Below, piece by piece: positions 13,759 through 22,704 of a DNA stretch of 64,000 bases (the stretch's first letter is position 1; the number at the start of each line of letters is the position of its first letter). The stretch comes from Millionella massiliensis (lineage in GTDB: Bacteria > Bacteroidota > Bacteroidia > Bacteroidales > Rikenellaceae): NCBI RefSeq assembly GCF_900104655.1, contig NZ_FNWD01000002.1, positions 434,001 through 498,000 on the forward strand. The letters are read 5' to 3'. The translations under genes were made by a program, and so were the position numbers. The notes beneath the pieces are model-generated. The model was not told the origin of the DNA, made no database searches, and worked only from the letters and a program-made list of their open reading frames with translations.

Positions 13759-13992
13759 TTAGTTCAAGTCACGCCCCTTGCGAGAGGATCGGGTTTCGTA
13801 GAGTCCTTTGGCAATCAGGACTCGTTTGATTCCCGGGATCGACATGTCGAATTGCCTGGCGACGGCATCCATAATTCTGTTCGGCTTACAATCCGGGTGC
13901 TGGTTTTTCAGTTTGAGATATGCTTCGCATATCGCCTTGCGTCTCTCTTCGATTGCTTTTTCTCTTGGGGTTCTCAGGTCTATTGTCGTCAT
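13759..13992 (-). CDS. Small helix-turn-helix protein
   Basis: A 77-residue basic protein. Residues 10-35 form a charged helix, and residues 36-65 (KPNRIMDAVARQFDMSIPGIKRVLIAKGLY) read as a helix-turn-helix with a recognition helix after the turn at MSIPG. It is probably a DNA-binding early phage regulator. A TAGGTTTG -7 box lies upstream on the minus strand at 14050-14057. The tRNA-like sequence follows directly downstream. Confidence 0.65.
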   Translation of the reverse strand: MTTIDLRTPREKAIEERRKAICEAYLKLKNQHPDCKPNRIMDAVARQFDMSIPGIKRVLIAKGLYETRSSRKGRDLN

Positions 13993-14089
13993 ACCATTGT
14001 TGTGTGTAAGTCATTAAAAAGTCCCCTGCCCAGTGATCTATCTTTAACCCAAACCTAATTGATACTCTGGCAGCGGGCAGGAGACCCGT

Positions 14090-14260
14090 TTATCTGTATT
14101 TTTCTGTTCTGCTGTACCGTGTGGCTTCACTTTCAGCCTCACGCAGTTTCGACGTGTCATGGTGTCCTTGCTTTTCGGCCAGCGTCCGGCACCATGCAGC
14201 GACCATGGCGAAAAGGACTACACCAATAATTAACATGATGGTTAATTCGTCGCTCATCAT
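14090..14260 (-). CDS. Small single-pass membrane protein
   Basis: An ATG at 14260 (or 14257) opens a 56-residue frame: MMSDELTIMLIIGVVLFAMV and so on. Residues about 6-24 are a clear transmembrane helix, followed by a charged tail (TLAEKQGHHDTSKLREAESE). It sits between the SH3-like gene and the small HTH gene, same strand, filling the operon gap. Size and layout resemble small inner-membrane phage proteins of unknown function. Confidence 0.55.
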   Translation of the reverse strand: MMSDELTIMLIIGVVLFAMVAAWCRTLAEKQGHHDTSKLREAESEATRYSRTEKYR

Positions 14261-14273
14261 CGTTTGGTACGGT

Positions 14274-14588
14274 TCAATCGATGGTTATCAAGTTTTCAAT
14301 TCTGAAGGAGCGGAAACCGGCGGCCTCGACATCATAGTATTTGATCGTAGTCGGGGTGTCTCTGCCGGTGCCCTTTACCAGCGAGGCAACGTCTTGCAGT
14401 GTGCCTTTGGCGTGCCGCAGTGTGCCGTCAGCTTTTTCGTAGGCAAAAGCCACCACGCCGGTACGCATTCTTTTGATCAGCCGATACAGTACCCATGCAC
14501 GAGCCAGGCATACGGCGAACGCTTTGCCCGTGGTGCGGTAAAATACCCACGCCCGGCGCATGATATTTGAAAGGTCGTTGCGTTTCAT
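14274..14588 (-). CDS. SH3 beta-barrel fold-containing protein
   Basis: A 104-residue protein from the ATG at 14588 (MKRNDLSNIMRRAWVFYRTTG). The N-terminal third is a helix-rich segment with RAWVFYR and LARAWVLYRLIK. The rest (RTGVVAFAYEKADGTLRHAKGTL ... YYDVEAAGFRSFRIENL) matches the small SH3-barrel proteins common in Bacteroidota prophages. The role is unknown; nucleic acid or protein binding is plausible. It is among the first genes of the early operon. Confidence 0.75.
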   Translation of the reverse strand: MKRNDLSNIMRRAWVFYRTTGKAFAVCLARAWVLYRLIKRMRTGVVAFAYEKADGTLRHAKGTLQDVASLVKGTGRDTPTTIKYYDVEAAGFRSFRIENLITID

Positions 14589-14607
14589 AGCGATTCGTTT
14601 TAGGGTA

Positions 14608-14925
14608 TTAGCAGATATAATTTTCGAGTTTGTATTCGTCAAAGTCGTTAGCGATCTGTTCGCCGTCTTCGTCGAGAATTTCGCAAGAGCCGTAGTTGAA
14701 TGACACACTGCGAATCCAATAGTCGTCCCCCCAGACTTCGCGGGTAGGCGTGTAGTAGATACAGCCCGCAGCACTGATGCTGTAGATCATGCCGGCTTTG
14801 TCCTCGAATTGTTCGTCGAGCAGACAGAAAGTCATCGTGCCGTCGTAGTTGTCCTCGGCCGTGTCTTTGATACGTTGAGCCACGTCCGAATAGATCATTT
14901 CAGGTACTGTTATCGTTGCGTCCAT
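14608..14925 (-). CDS. Hypothetical phage early protein
   Basis: A 105-residue acidic protein (MDATITVPEMIYSDVAQRIKD...). It is beta-rich, with repeated tyrosines and an acidic C-terminal segment (EDGEQIANDFDEYKLENYI). It is the first gene of the leftward early operon, immediately downstream of the early promoter, so it is likely to be expressed at once on induction. First-gene early proteins are often regulators or anti-host factors, but nothing in the sequence proves a role. Confidence 0.7.
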   Translation of the reverse strand: MDATITVPEMIYSDVAQRIKDTAEDNYDGTMTFCLLDEQFEDKAGMIYSISAAGCIYYTPTREVWGDDYWIRSVSFNYGSCEILDEDGEQIANDFDEYKLENYIC

Positions 14926-14995
14926 GGCATTGTTTTATTATCGTTTTATTCTTACTTTTGAAACAGTGTTGCTCAGTTGTTGTAGAACCACACTG

Positions 14996-15016
14996 CAAAT
15001 ATAAAAGCAATGCTTT
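14996..15016 (-). promoter_or_regulatory. Leftward early promoter with candidate repressor operator
   Basis: On the minus strand TATATTTG (14996-15003) matches the -7 consensus, with TTGC 19 bases upstream as a -33 element. Between them, at 15004-15016, lies the palindrome AAAGCA-A-TGCTTT. The site sits in the gap between the leftward early genes and the rightward repressor, where a repressor operator is expected. The sequence is seen; repressor binding is inferred. Confidence 0.55.
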
Positions 15017-15067
15017 AATTATGCAAGTGATTTTTGAGCATTTCTTTTACCAAAGCTAAGGCCCAAT

Positions 15068-15712
15068 ATGGAAAGTACAGTAAAACAGAGACTTATTGAG
15101 TATTTGGACTTTAAAAATATTTCAAAGTCTGAATTTGGACGACGTATTGGAGTTTCAGCAGCTTTTGTTGGATCTATGCGAAAGTCTATTCAACCTGATA
15201 AAATTAAAAGCATTGCTATCGAATTTCCCGACCTTAATACTGGTTGGTTGCTCACTGGAGAGGGCGATATGCTGAAAACCACACCGTCCTCTTATTCCGT
15301 ATCGGCCACCCATAGAGGAGTGCCGTATTACGACGTGGATTTTATCGGCGGCTTTGATGTGGTGCTGAACGACCAATCCCGCAATCCCGATTACTACATA
15401 GACTTCCCGGCTTACAACAAAGCCGATGCCTGGGCCAATATTACAGGCCATTCCATGGAACCGCTCATTAGCCATGGAGACATGATTGCGCTGAAAAAAA
15501 TCGAAGATTGGCAGAATTACATTTTATATGGTGAAGTCTACGGAATCGTCACCAGTGAGTATCGCACAGTGAAAAAAGTGCGTAAATCGGCCAAAGGGGA
15601 AGACTATTTGCGATTGGTGCCAGTAAACCCGGAATTTGACGAGCAGGATATCCATAAGTCGATTGTCTTGGGTGTGTTCCAGATCATCGGTTGTGCAAAG
15701 CGAATCTTCTAA
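15068..15712 (+). CDS. Phage repressor, XRE HTH plus S24/LexA-like protease
   Basis: A 214-residue CI-type repressor. The N-terminal HTH (residues about 5-45; SEFGRRIGVSAAFVGSMRKS) is followed by the WLLTGEGDM segment seen in Bacteroidota repressors and by the S24 domain from about residue 85. Catalytic Ser129 lies in GHSMEP and the Lys partner in RTVKKV (169/170). Such repressors hold the prophage silent and cleave themselves when RecA filaments form. It is transcribed away from the early operon across the shared control region. The next gene follows after 44 bases and is probably cotranscribed, hence expressed in the lysogen. Confidence 0.9.
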   Translation: MESTVKQRLIEYLDFKNISKSEFGRRIGVSAAFVGSMRKSIQPDKIKSIAIEFPDLNTGWLLTGEGDMLKTTPSSYSVSATHRGVPYYDVDFIGGFDVVLNDQSRNPDYYIDFPAYNKADAWANITGHSMEPLISHGDMIALKKIEDWQNYILYGEVYGIVTSEYRTVKKVRKSAKGEDYLRLVPVNPEFDEQDIHKSIVLGVFQIIGCAKRIF

Positions 15713-15756
15713 AGACAAGCATAGATCCAAACGACACACGCCACTTAAAGACTATT

Positions 15757-17208
15757 ATGAAGTTTTCCCCATATACATGGAGTTTGTACACGTCGTCTGA
15801 TGTAGGCAAAGCAACTATTGCATTGTTCGATCCGGAAACTGGCGAGGATTGTTATGAAGCAGCGGTTAAGTTTAACCCTCAGCTAAACTTCCTTGCTAAA
15901 ACTGATTTTGCAATGATCTGTGACGATGTGTTTAGCAGTGCTTATGATTCGGATATCGAATCATTCGACGATGCTAAGCAGGTATATATGGAAATAATAG
16001 ATCTTGGCATACGCATAGAAGGTTGCCAAACCTTACTCCCTAAAGATTATGAGGTCGCATTGCAACTTACCGCACCTGTGTCATTTGGCTTGTACGTTCG
16101 ATGCAAGGAGTATTATTTCCCAAACTTCTTCCAGTACAATGCTTATGCTTTGAAAAACTTGGCCGACTACTTTGAAATGGAATTACCGTCCTACCCAAAG
16201 AAAAGCGACTATCGTGCCCGTTGCATGTACTACTGGGAATTGTGCGAAATGTTCTATCGGTTTCGCTGCGAGAATGGCTTGTCTCCAGAGGAACTGTGCG
16301 CCTTCATTTATGATTTTGCCCCTAACGTTATACAAACAGATAAAAACGACAACCTTCCTCGACCTGCGAATGCCTGGTTTATCGGTGGCGTTCTGCCCGA
16401 AGCAGATAAAACATCTGATAAGATCAATTCATGGCAATCAAATGTAGCGACAAAACGAGGCGATATCTTGATCCATTACGAGACGGCCCCGGTTAGTGCG
16501 ATCACTGCAATGTGGATAGCCATAACTGATGGAATAATCGACCCGTTTTTTCATTGGTACTCATGGGTATATATGGGACAATACCAATCGCTTTCCCCTA
16601 TTTCATTAAAAGACTTACAAGCAGACAATTACTTCTCGAAGCATCCGCTTGTGAGAAAGAAATTTCAGGGTGTAAATGGGTGGCAAATCACAGGGCAGGA
16701 TTATAATGAATTACTGCGGTTAATCCGATCCAAAAGAGGAGCTGTAGATAATTTGCCAAAACTGTATGCCCCTCCTGCGCCTATTGCTTTGAACATAGAG
16801 AAAGAGCGCGATGTCGAAACGCAACTCCTTGAATACTATCTCAATAAAATGGGCTATATCGAGAATCGTGACTATCGTCGTCAGTTGTCGATCCATGCCG
16901 GGAGAGGGCATCGCATTTTTCCGGATTATGCGCTCCATTATGATGATACGCCCGATTATGAGACTGCAAAAGTATTGATTGAGGCTAAGTTGGAAATACG
17001 AAATAACATCCAGCTCGAAGAGTGCTTCAAGCAGGCGTATTCATATGCGAAACTGCTGGAATCATCAGTGATCGTGTTGTGCGACAAACACGGATTGTTC
17101 GTGTATGAGAAACATGAGAGCTTTGACCGGACACGATATACTCGATTCTATTGGGGAGAACTCGAAACTCCTGACACTTTTAATAAGCTAAAATCCAAAC
17201 TGCAATAA
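15757..17208 (+). CDS. EVE-like domain fused to PD-(D/E)XK nuclease; candidate modified-DNA defence protein
   Basis: A 483-residue protein from the ATG at 15757 (MKFSPYTW). Residues about 203-325 (NAWFIGGVLP ... KRGDILIHYET ... PISLKDLQAD ... LVRKKFQGVNGWQIT) have the pattern of the EVE domain, a PUA-like fold that binds modified bases. Residues about 350-455 match the type I R-subunit N-terminal nuclease: PD at 389-390, then IEAK at 408-411. The first 200 residues I do not recognise. EVE plus nuclease suggests a type IV-like restriction enzyme for modified phage DNA. Placed directly behind the lysogeny repressor, it is likely made by the prophage to exclude other phages. EVE assignment is by pattern only. 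Confidence 0.7.
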   Translation: MKFSPYTWSLYTSSDVGKATIALFDPETGEDCYEAAVKFNPQLNFLAKTDFAMICDDVFSSAYDSDIESFDDAKQVYMEIIDLGIRIEGCQTLLPKDYEVALQLTAPVSFGLYVRCKEYYFPNFFQYNAYALKNLADYFEMELPSYPKKSDYRARCMYYWELCEMFYRFRCENGLSPEELCAFIYDFAPNVIQTDKNDNLPRPANAWFIGGVLPEADKTSDKINSWQSNVATKRGDILIHYETAPVSAITAMWIAITDGIIDPFFHWYSWVYMGQYQSLSPISLKDLQADNYFSKHPLVRKKFQGVNGWQITGQDYNELLRLIRSKRGAVDNLPKLYAPPAPIALNIEKERDVETQLLEYYLNKMGYIENRDYRRQLSIHAGRGHRIFPDYALHYDDTPDYETAKVLIEAKLEIRNNIQLEECFKQAYSYAKLLESSVIVLCDKHGLFVYEKHESFDRTRYTRFYWGELETPDTFNKLKSKLQ

Positions 17209-17301
17209 AAAGAGTGAAGCACACTACAAAGAAACCCGGAATTTACTACGCCATGCTAAGCAGGGCAATAAAATAATTCAAAACCATAATTCTGAACAAC
17301 T

Positions 17302-18153
17302 ATGAAAACACGCTATTACCTTTTGCTGGCAACTAGTTTTACATTAATGAGTTGTGGACGTATTTCCGAGCAACAATATGCGGCTTTACAAACAACTTGT
17401 GACTCACTAACTACAGTCATCCAAACCTTAAATAAGGAAATTGATGAATTGAAAAATGGAGAGGCAAGATTAGTTAATCTGGCTAAAAACGCTTATGATT
17501 CTCAGAATTATATCCTTGCAGAACAATACATTCAACAATTAAAAACTAAACACCCTGAATCGAATCAAATAGCGTATTTTCAATCTATAGAGCCAAAACT
17601 CAAACAAAAAGCATCAGAGCAAAGGGCTATAGAAGAGAAACGAATAAAAGATAGTATTCGACTGGCCAACATTGACAATCTCGGAATATGGCAGATTGGA
17701 TATTATGTAGACAATTTTGGTGACCAGACGAGCGAAGCGTATGTTTCTACAGATATTATGGGGACATTTAGTAATTCAGCCACCACGAACTCAGATCTAG
17801 CAGTACGCTTCTTAATAGATAAAAAAAGTATTCGTATACAGCTATATGAATATGCTCGCAATCATCCAATAAAAGGAGAAGGTATAGTTGTATTTACAGC
17901 AAGGGATGCTAATGGAACGCAATATTCCTTTGAGACTTTTAATAGTGATAGTGGAGATAACGGCGTCTCCCGGGATGGTTATGATATGAGAAAAGATTAT
18001 GATACCATAATGAAATTATTGAAATCCGGAGGTCAAATAAAATTTATTGCAGTAGCTAACAGGTTTGGCTCTCCTAGTGAATATAAGTTCACCATCAATA
18101 ATGCAGACTTTTTCGATAATGCTTTGCTAAAAGCAGGCATAGAGGCTCTATGA
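17302..18153 (+). CDS. Lipoprotein with coiled coil and tetratricopeptide-like segment
   Basis: A 283-residue protein with a lipoprotein signal (MKTRYYLLLATSFTLMSC, Cys18). Residues about 22-55 form a coiled coil, 57-85 a TPR-like helical pair (AKNAYDSQNYILAEQYIQQL), 95-125 another charged helix, and the C-terminal 150 residues a beta-rich domain. It is AT-rich relative to the host and early phage genes, suggesting separate acquisition. It lies in the accessory region between the EVE-nuclease and the restriction operon. A surface or exclusion role is possible; nothing proves it. Confidence 0.72.
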   Translation: MKTRYYLLLATSFTLMSCGRISEQQYAALQTTCDSLTTVIQTLNKEIDELKNGEARLVNLAKNAYDSQNYILAEQYIQQLKTKHPESNQIAYFQSIEPKLKQKASEQRAIEEKRIKDSIRLANIDNLGIWQIGYYVDNFGDQTSEAYVSTDIMGTFSNSATTNSDLAVRFLIDKKSIRIQLYEYARNHPIKGEGIVVFTARDANGTQYSFETFNSDSGDNGVSRDGYDMRKDYDTIMKLLKSGGQIKFIAVANRFGSPSEYKFTINNADFFDNALLKAGIEAL

Positions 18154-18291
18154 CAATTTGACTTCTTCTGTGTCATTATATTTTTAACAGCGAATAACAT
18201 TGACCGAATACATTGATATTGAAGCTACTTCTGTTTGCTCAGAAAATCACAGCTAATATCAATGCACAATTCACAGAAAATAATACTCTCG

Positions 18292-18585
18292 ATGCAAACC
18301 GACCAAAGCCAAGTAATCGTAAAACGCTTCTTCGAAGCATTGCAAATACTGAAGGCCAACAAAGTCATTCGGGGAAAACAAACCTTCACCAACCGTTACG
18401 GGATAAATCGGTGGAACCTGAATACACTCGAAAAAGAACCCTCACGAGACATATTCCAGGTAGCATGGCTCGAATATCTTGTGCGAGACTACAAAGTGTC
18501 CCCCATGTGGCTGATTACAGGAGAAGGCAGCTTTTTCCTCGACGGCTGGAGTGCGCCCTCCGTAATAGCCCTGCAACAAAAATAA
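18292..18585 (+). CDS. Small HTH-type regulator
   Basis: A 97-residue protein from the ATG at 18292 (MQTDQSQVIVKRFFEAL); an ATG at 18262 is also in frame. It contains a helix-turn-helix-like core (GKQTFTNRYGINRWNLNTLE) and ends in VSPMWLITGEGSFF, the same segment that follows the HTH in the phage repressor (WLLTGEGDM). It therefore looks like the DNA-binding half of a Bacteroidota repressor without the protease half. It may control the adjacent type I restriction operon or the prophage. Confidence 0.68.
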   Translation: MQTDQSQVIVKRFFEALQILKANKVIRGKQTFTNRYGINRWNLNTLEKEPSRDIFQVAWLEYLVRDYKVSPMWLITGEGSFFLDGWSAPSVIALQQK

Positions 18586-18773
18586 CAAATCCCAAGTAGT
18601 TATGTGACTGATATCCCTATAACACGCATCTGTCTCTTGTTAGGGATACATATGAACGACATATTCAGTACATAATGAAATAAACCGTGATAGGTACATT
18701 ACAGTTAAACAACAATACATACCCATCATCCCAAGGGATGAGTCCTGATAACTAAACTAAACCAAATCGAAAC

Positions 18774-20330
18774 ATGACCAGCATACAGCAAAGGGAAGAA
18801 TTACAGGCTAAAATTTGGAAGATAGCCAATGAAGTTAGAGGAGCAGTAGACGGGTGGGATTTCAAGCAATTCGTATTGGGCGCTCTGTTCTACCGCTATA
18901 TCAGTGAGAATTTTGCTAACTACATTGAAGGTGGTGATAAAAGTGTGGATTATGCCAATTTGCCCGATAGTGTCATTACGCCTGCCATCAAGGACGATGC
19001 GATAAAGACGAAGGGGTATTTTATCTATCCGAGCCAGTTGTTTGTGAATGTAGTTCGGACGGCGTCGCAAAATGAGAATCTGAATACGGACCTGAAAGAT
19101 ATTTTTGCATCTATCGAGGGTTCAGCCGTCGGGTATGCATCGGAGCGTAACATCAAGGGGTTGTTTGCTGATTTCGATACGACGAGCACACGCCTGGGAA
19201 CGACGGTGGACCAGAAGAATAAACGATTGCTATCGGTGCTTCAAGGTGTGGCAGAGTTGGATTTCGGCAGTTTTGAGGAGCACCAGATTGATTTGTTCGG
19301 GGATGCATACGAGTTTCTGATTAATAACTATGCTGCGAATGCGGGAAAGTCAGGGGGGGAATTTTTTACACCTCAAAATGTGTCGAAGCTTCTGTCTCGA
19401 TTGGCGATGTGTGGACAGGTGAGTGTCAATAAGATATATGACCCGGCAGCGGGTTCAGGTTCGTTGTTGCTCCAAGCACGGAAGCAATTTGAGGAGCATA
19501 TCATTGAAGATGGCTTTTATGGTCAGGAGATAAATCATACGACCTACAACCTAGCTCGGATGAATATGTTTCTGCATAATGTGAACTACGACAAGTTTCA
19601 TATTGCGTTGGGTGACACGCTGACCGATCCTCAGTTTATGACTGATAAACCCTTTGATGCGATAGTGTCGAATCCTCCGTATTCGATAAATTGGGTAGGT
19701 TCGGATGATCCGACGCTCATCAATGACGACCGATTTGCTCCGGCAGGGGTATTGGCTCCGAAGTCTAAGGCCGATTTTGCCTTTGTGCTCCATGCCTTGA
19801 GCTACCTTTCGAGCCGGGGCCGGGCCGCCATTGTCTGCTTCCCGGGGATCTTCTACCGGGGCGGCGCCGAACAAAAGATCCGGAAATACCTGATCGACAA
19901 CAATTATATCGAGACCATCATCTCCCTGCCGCCTAATTTGTTCTACGGCACCCCGATTGCCGTGAATATTATGGTCCTGTCCAAGCACAAGCCCGATACC
20001 AAGACGCAGTTTATCGATGCGAGCGGGTCGGGATTTTACAAGAAGGAGACGAACAACAATGTATTGAAGGAGGCGCATATCAATAAGATAGTATCGCTTT
20101 TTGACCGTAAGGAGGATGTACGTTATGTATGCCGATCTGTTGCTTATGAGGAGGTAGTAGAGAACTCATACAATTTATCGGTGAGCAGTTATGTGGAGTC
20201 CGAGGATACCCGTCCTCAGACCGATATCAAGGATTTGAATGACCGTCTTCGCCGCATCGTGGCCCGGGAGAACGAATTGCGCGCGGAGATAGATAAGATA
20301 GTTTCAGAATTAGAGGAGGATGCTTTATGA
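18774..20330 (+). CDS. hsdM: Type I restriction-modification methyltransferase subunit
   Basis: A 518-residue HsdM. The N-terminal helical HsdM_N domain covers residues about 5-135. The methyltransferase domain has motif [11 protein letters not shown] (about 222-231) and the adenine-specific motif [10 protein letters not shown] (about 300-307). The C-terminal coiled helix ([21 protein letters not shown]) contacts HsdS. Two HsdM with one HsdS methylate adenine in a bipartite site. Its stop overlaps hsdS (ATGA). Base composition shifts along the gene: 19,740-20,020 is clearly more GC-rich than the flanks, which may reflect recombination with another allele. Confidence 0.95.
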   Translation: MTSIQQREELQAKIWKIANEVRGAVDGWDFKQFVLGALFYRYISENFANYIEGGDKSVDYANLPDSVITPAIKDDAIKTKGYFIYPSQLFVNVVRTASQNENLNTDLKDIFASIEGSAVGYASERNIKGLFADFDTTSTRLGTTVDQKNKRLLSVLQGVAELDFGSFEEHQIDLFGDAYEFLINNYAANAGKSGGEFFTPQNVSKLLSRLAMCGQVSVNKIYDPAAGSGSLLLQARKQFEEHIIEDGFYGQEINHTTYNLARMNMFLHNVNYDKFHIALGDTLTDPQFMTDKPFDAIVSNPPYSINWVGSDDPTLINDDRFAPAGVLAPKSKADFAFVLHALSYLSSRGRAAIVCFPGIFYRGGAEQKIRKYLIDNNYIETIISLPPNLFYGTPIAVNIMVLSKHKPDTKTQFIDASGSGFYKKETNNNVLKEAHINKIVSLFDRKEDVRYVCRSVAYEEVVENSYNLSVSSYVESEDTRPQTDIKDLNDRLRRIVARENELRAEIDKIVSELEEDAL

Positions 20331-21517
20331 GTAAGTTAGCAGAGTTGTTGCAGTGCCTATGCCCCGATGGGGTGGAGTACAAAGCCCTTCAAGACATCGT
20401 CAGTGTAAATAGAGGAAAAAGATTAGTAAAAAGTCAATTGTCTGACGATGGAGAATATGAAGTATATCACGGAAGTAAAGATAGTATCTTAGGTAAATAC
20501 ACCCAGTATAATGCGCCTGCGAATACTACAATTGTAGTGAATACTGGTGGAATTGGAGGTGTAAAATTCTTAGACAAACCGTTTTGGTGCTCTGATGGTA
20601 GTTTTTGGTTAGGACAATCAGACGACATCAACAGTAAATATCTTTATTACTGTTTGTCTATACATGAAGATTACTTTTATTCACAACGACGAATAGGAGG
20701 TGTACCTACTATCGATAGAAGCGTTGTTGCAAAATTTAAGATACCCGTTCCTCCGCTTGCGGTTCAGGAAGAGGTGGTGCGCATCCTGGATGCCTTCACT
20801 TCGTATACAGCGGAGCTGCAGGCGGAGCTGCAGGCGGAGCTGCAGGCGAGACAGGAGCAATATACCTATTATCGGAATCAACTCCTGGCCTTTGCCCCCG
20901 ATGACCCTGCCATCAGATGGATGAAATTAGGGGAGGTGTGTGATTTTATCAATGGTTTTGCATTTAAAAGTTCATTATTTAAAGATATAGGACTGCCTAT
21001 TATTCGAATTACGAATATTAAGGGTTCTATAGTAGACTTAAGTGATGTAAAATATTTTTCTTTGCGCGATTATAATACAGACTTAAACCAATTTAAAATA
21101 TCTAAAGGGGATATTTTAATTGCAATGTCAGGAGCTACTACAGGGAAAGTAGGGTGTTATATTGATGACCGTGATGCATATATAAATCAACGTGTTGGAA
21201 AGTTTGTCCCAAATGAACAGAAATTAAATAAGCGATATTTGTTTCATTTTTTAATATCCAAAACACGAGAATTATATGTGATGGCAGGTGGCGGGGCACA
21301 ACCAAATTTAAGTTCGAAAAAATTAATGGAGACTTGTGAGCTACCCATTCCTACACTTGCCGAGCAGCAGCGCATCGTTGCCATCCTCGACAAATTCGAA
21401 ACCTTGGTCAACGACATCGCACAAGGACTCCCTGCCGAAATCCAACTCCGACAACGCCAATACGAATACTACCGAAACAAAATCCTCGATTTTCCCCATA
21501 AAATAACCGAAGATTGA
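20327..21517 (+). CDS. hsdS: Type I restriction specificity subunit
   Basis: A 396-residue HsdS with two target-recognition domains: TRD1 about residues 20-145 and TRD2 about 200-345. Each is followed by a conserved helical spacer ([16 protein letters not shown], then [17 protein letters not shown]). The central spacer carries three AELQ units encoded by perfect 12-bp repeats. Both TRDs are strongly AT-rich while the spacers are not, typical of TRDs exchanged by recombination. The protein sets the DNA sequence recognised by the methylase and restriction complex. The next gene starts one base after its stop. Confidence 0.94.
   Translation: MSKLAELLQCLCPDGVEYKALQDIVSVNRGKRLVKSQLSDDGEYEVYHGSKDSILGKYTQYNAPANTTIVVNTGGIGGVKFLDKPFWCSDGSFWLGQSDDINSKYLYYCLSIHEDYFYSQRRIGGVPTIDRSVVAKFKIPVPPLAVQEEVVRILDAFTSYTAELQAELQAELQARQEQYTYYRNQLLAFAPDDPAIRWMKLGEVCDFINGFAFKSSLFKDIGLPIIRITNIKGSIVDLSDVKYFSLRDYNTDLNQFKISKGDILIAMSGATTGKVGCYIDDRDAYINQRVGKFVPNEQKLNKRYLFHFLISKTRELYVMAGGGAQPNLSSKKLMETCELPIPTLAEQQRIVAILDKFETLVNDIAQGLPAEIQLRQRQYEYYRNKILDFPHKITED
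20810..20845 (+). repeat. Three tandem 12-bp repeats in the hsdS central spacer
   Basis: GCGGAGCTGCAG is repeated perfectly three times in frame (A-E-L-Q x 3), followed by the start of a fourth unit. In EcoR124/EcoDXXI two versus three TAEL repeats change the distance between the half-sites of the recognised sequence. The unit here has the same length and position. Confidence 0.85.
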
Positions 21518-21518
21518 C

Positions 21519-22469
21519 ATGGGACAGACATTGACCGAAATAGCCCAAACACTTCGCGACACCGATAAGAAGGTGCAGTTGATTTATGCCTTTAACGGGG
21601 TCGGCAAAACCCGCCTTTCCCGCGAATTCAAAGAATTGGTGTCCCCAAAAATGGACAACGACACAGATGATGATGCCGACAAAAAAGGAAAAATTATCTA
21701 TTACAGTGCGTATACGGAAGATTTATTCTATTGGGATAATGACTTGGATGAAGATAAAAATAGAAAACTGATTATACACCCCAATGGATTTACAGACTGG
21801 ATACTTAAAGAGCAAGGCCAGGAAAGAAACATAATAACACATTTCCAACATTATACCAGCACAAAGCTAACACCCCGATTCAATGAAGAATATCGCACCA
21901 AAGACAAAGACAATAATGAGATTACCATTAGAGCCTATTCAGAAATTTCGTTCTCGATTGAGGCTGGGAATGATGAAAAAATTAACAAAGTAAAAATTTC
22001 AAAAGGTGAAGAAAGTTGCTTAGTCTGGTGCTTCTTCTATAGCTTGCTCGAACAAGTTGTAGAGGTATTAAATGTAGCTGAGGAGGCCGACAGACCAACA
22101 CCCCAATTTAATGACTTGAAATATGTATTTATTGACGACCCCGTCAGTTCATTGGATGACAACCACTTAATCGAGTTGGCTGTAAAACTTGCAGAGTTAA
22201 TCAAATCAAGTCAATCGGATGTCAAATTTGTGATTACTACACATAATCCATTATTCTATAATGTACTCTATAATGAATTCAACAATGCTGACAAGCGTTA
22301 TGGATACAAACCTAAACACTCAAAAAAACTGCGATTAGAAAAGAAAGAAGATGGGACATATGCTCTTGAAGAACAATCGGACGACTCGCCATTCTCATAC
22401 CACTTATTGCTCTTATCAGAACTTGAAAAGGTTGTACAATCTGGTGAAATAAAAAAAATATCATTATAA
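21519..22469 (+). CDS. PrrC/RloC-like ABC ATPase of the type I operon (frame broken at A8 tract)
   Basis: A 316-residue ABC-type ATPase lying between hsdS and hsdR. Walker A is [10 protein letters not shown] (about residues 25-34), the ABC signature-like ISKGEES is near 164-171, Walker B is [13 protein letters not shown] (about 204-216) and the H-loop is TTHNP (about 238-242). Anticodon nucleases PrrC and RloC pair such an ATPase with a C-terminal HEPN RNase and guard type I systems. Here the frame ends in EIKKISL just after eight A's (22451-22458). Removing one A gives a continuous 394-residue protein ending at 22704. As read, the product lacks its C-terminal effector part. Confidence 0.82.
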   Translation: MGQTLTEIAQTLRDTDKKVQLIYAFNGVGKTRLSREFKELVSPKMDNDTDDDADKKGKIIYYSAYTEDLFYWDNDLDEDKNRKLIIHPNGFTDWILKEQGQERNIITHFQHYTSTKLTPRFNEEYRTKDKDNNEITIRAYSEISFSIEAGNDEKINKVKISKGEESCLVWCFFYSLLEQVVEVLNVAEEADRPTPQFNDLKYVFIDDPVSSLDDNHLIELAVKLAELIKSSQSDVKFVITTHNPLFYNVLYNEFNNADKRYGYKPKHSKKLRLEKKEDGTYALEEQSDDSPFSYHLLLLSELEKVVQSGEIKKISL

Positions 22470-22704
22470 CTTCTTAAGGCAAATATTGGAGAAAACATCG
22501 ACCTTTCTTGGATATTCCGGGTGGAGAGAACTGTTACCTCAGGATGACGCCCAAGAAGCATATTATTCCAGAATTATAAACTTATGTAGCCACGAAAAAC
22601 ACGCAGGAGAAGAAACATCTATGATTAATGACACAGATAAAAAGGTATTAACCTTTTTATTAAATAATATCAAAACAACCTGTCACTTCAGAGAGAAAAA
22701 ATGA
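22470..22704 (+). pseudogene. Out-of-frame C-terminal part of the ATPase gene with HEPN-like Rx6H
   Basis: This stretch is in the +1-shifted frame relative to the ATPase. It reads [19 protein letters not shown], then RIINLCSHEKHAG (about 22570-22610), then [15 protein letters not shown], ending in TGA that overlaps the hsdR ATG. RIINLCSH fits the Rx4-6H motif of HEPN RNases. A downstream ATG at 22486 could start a 72-residue peptide, but it would lack the ATPase. Confidence 0.7.

Noticed and set aside
14021-14085. GTCCCCTGCCC/GGGCAGGAGAC hairpin as an sRNA or riboswitch
   Set aside because: The loop is over 40 bases and contains a likely -7 box; no known RNA family is recognised.
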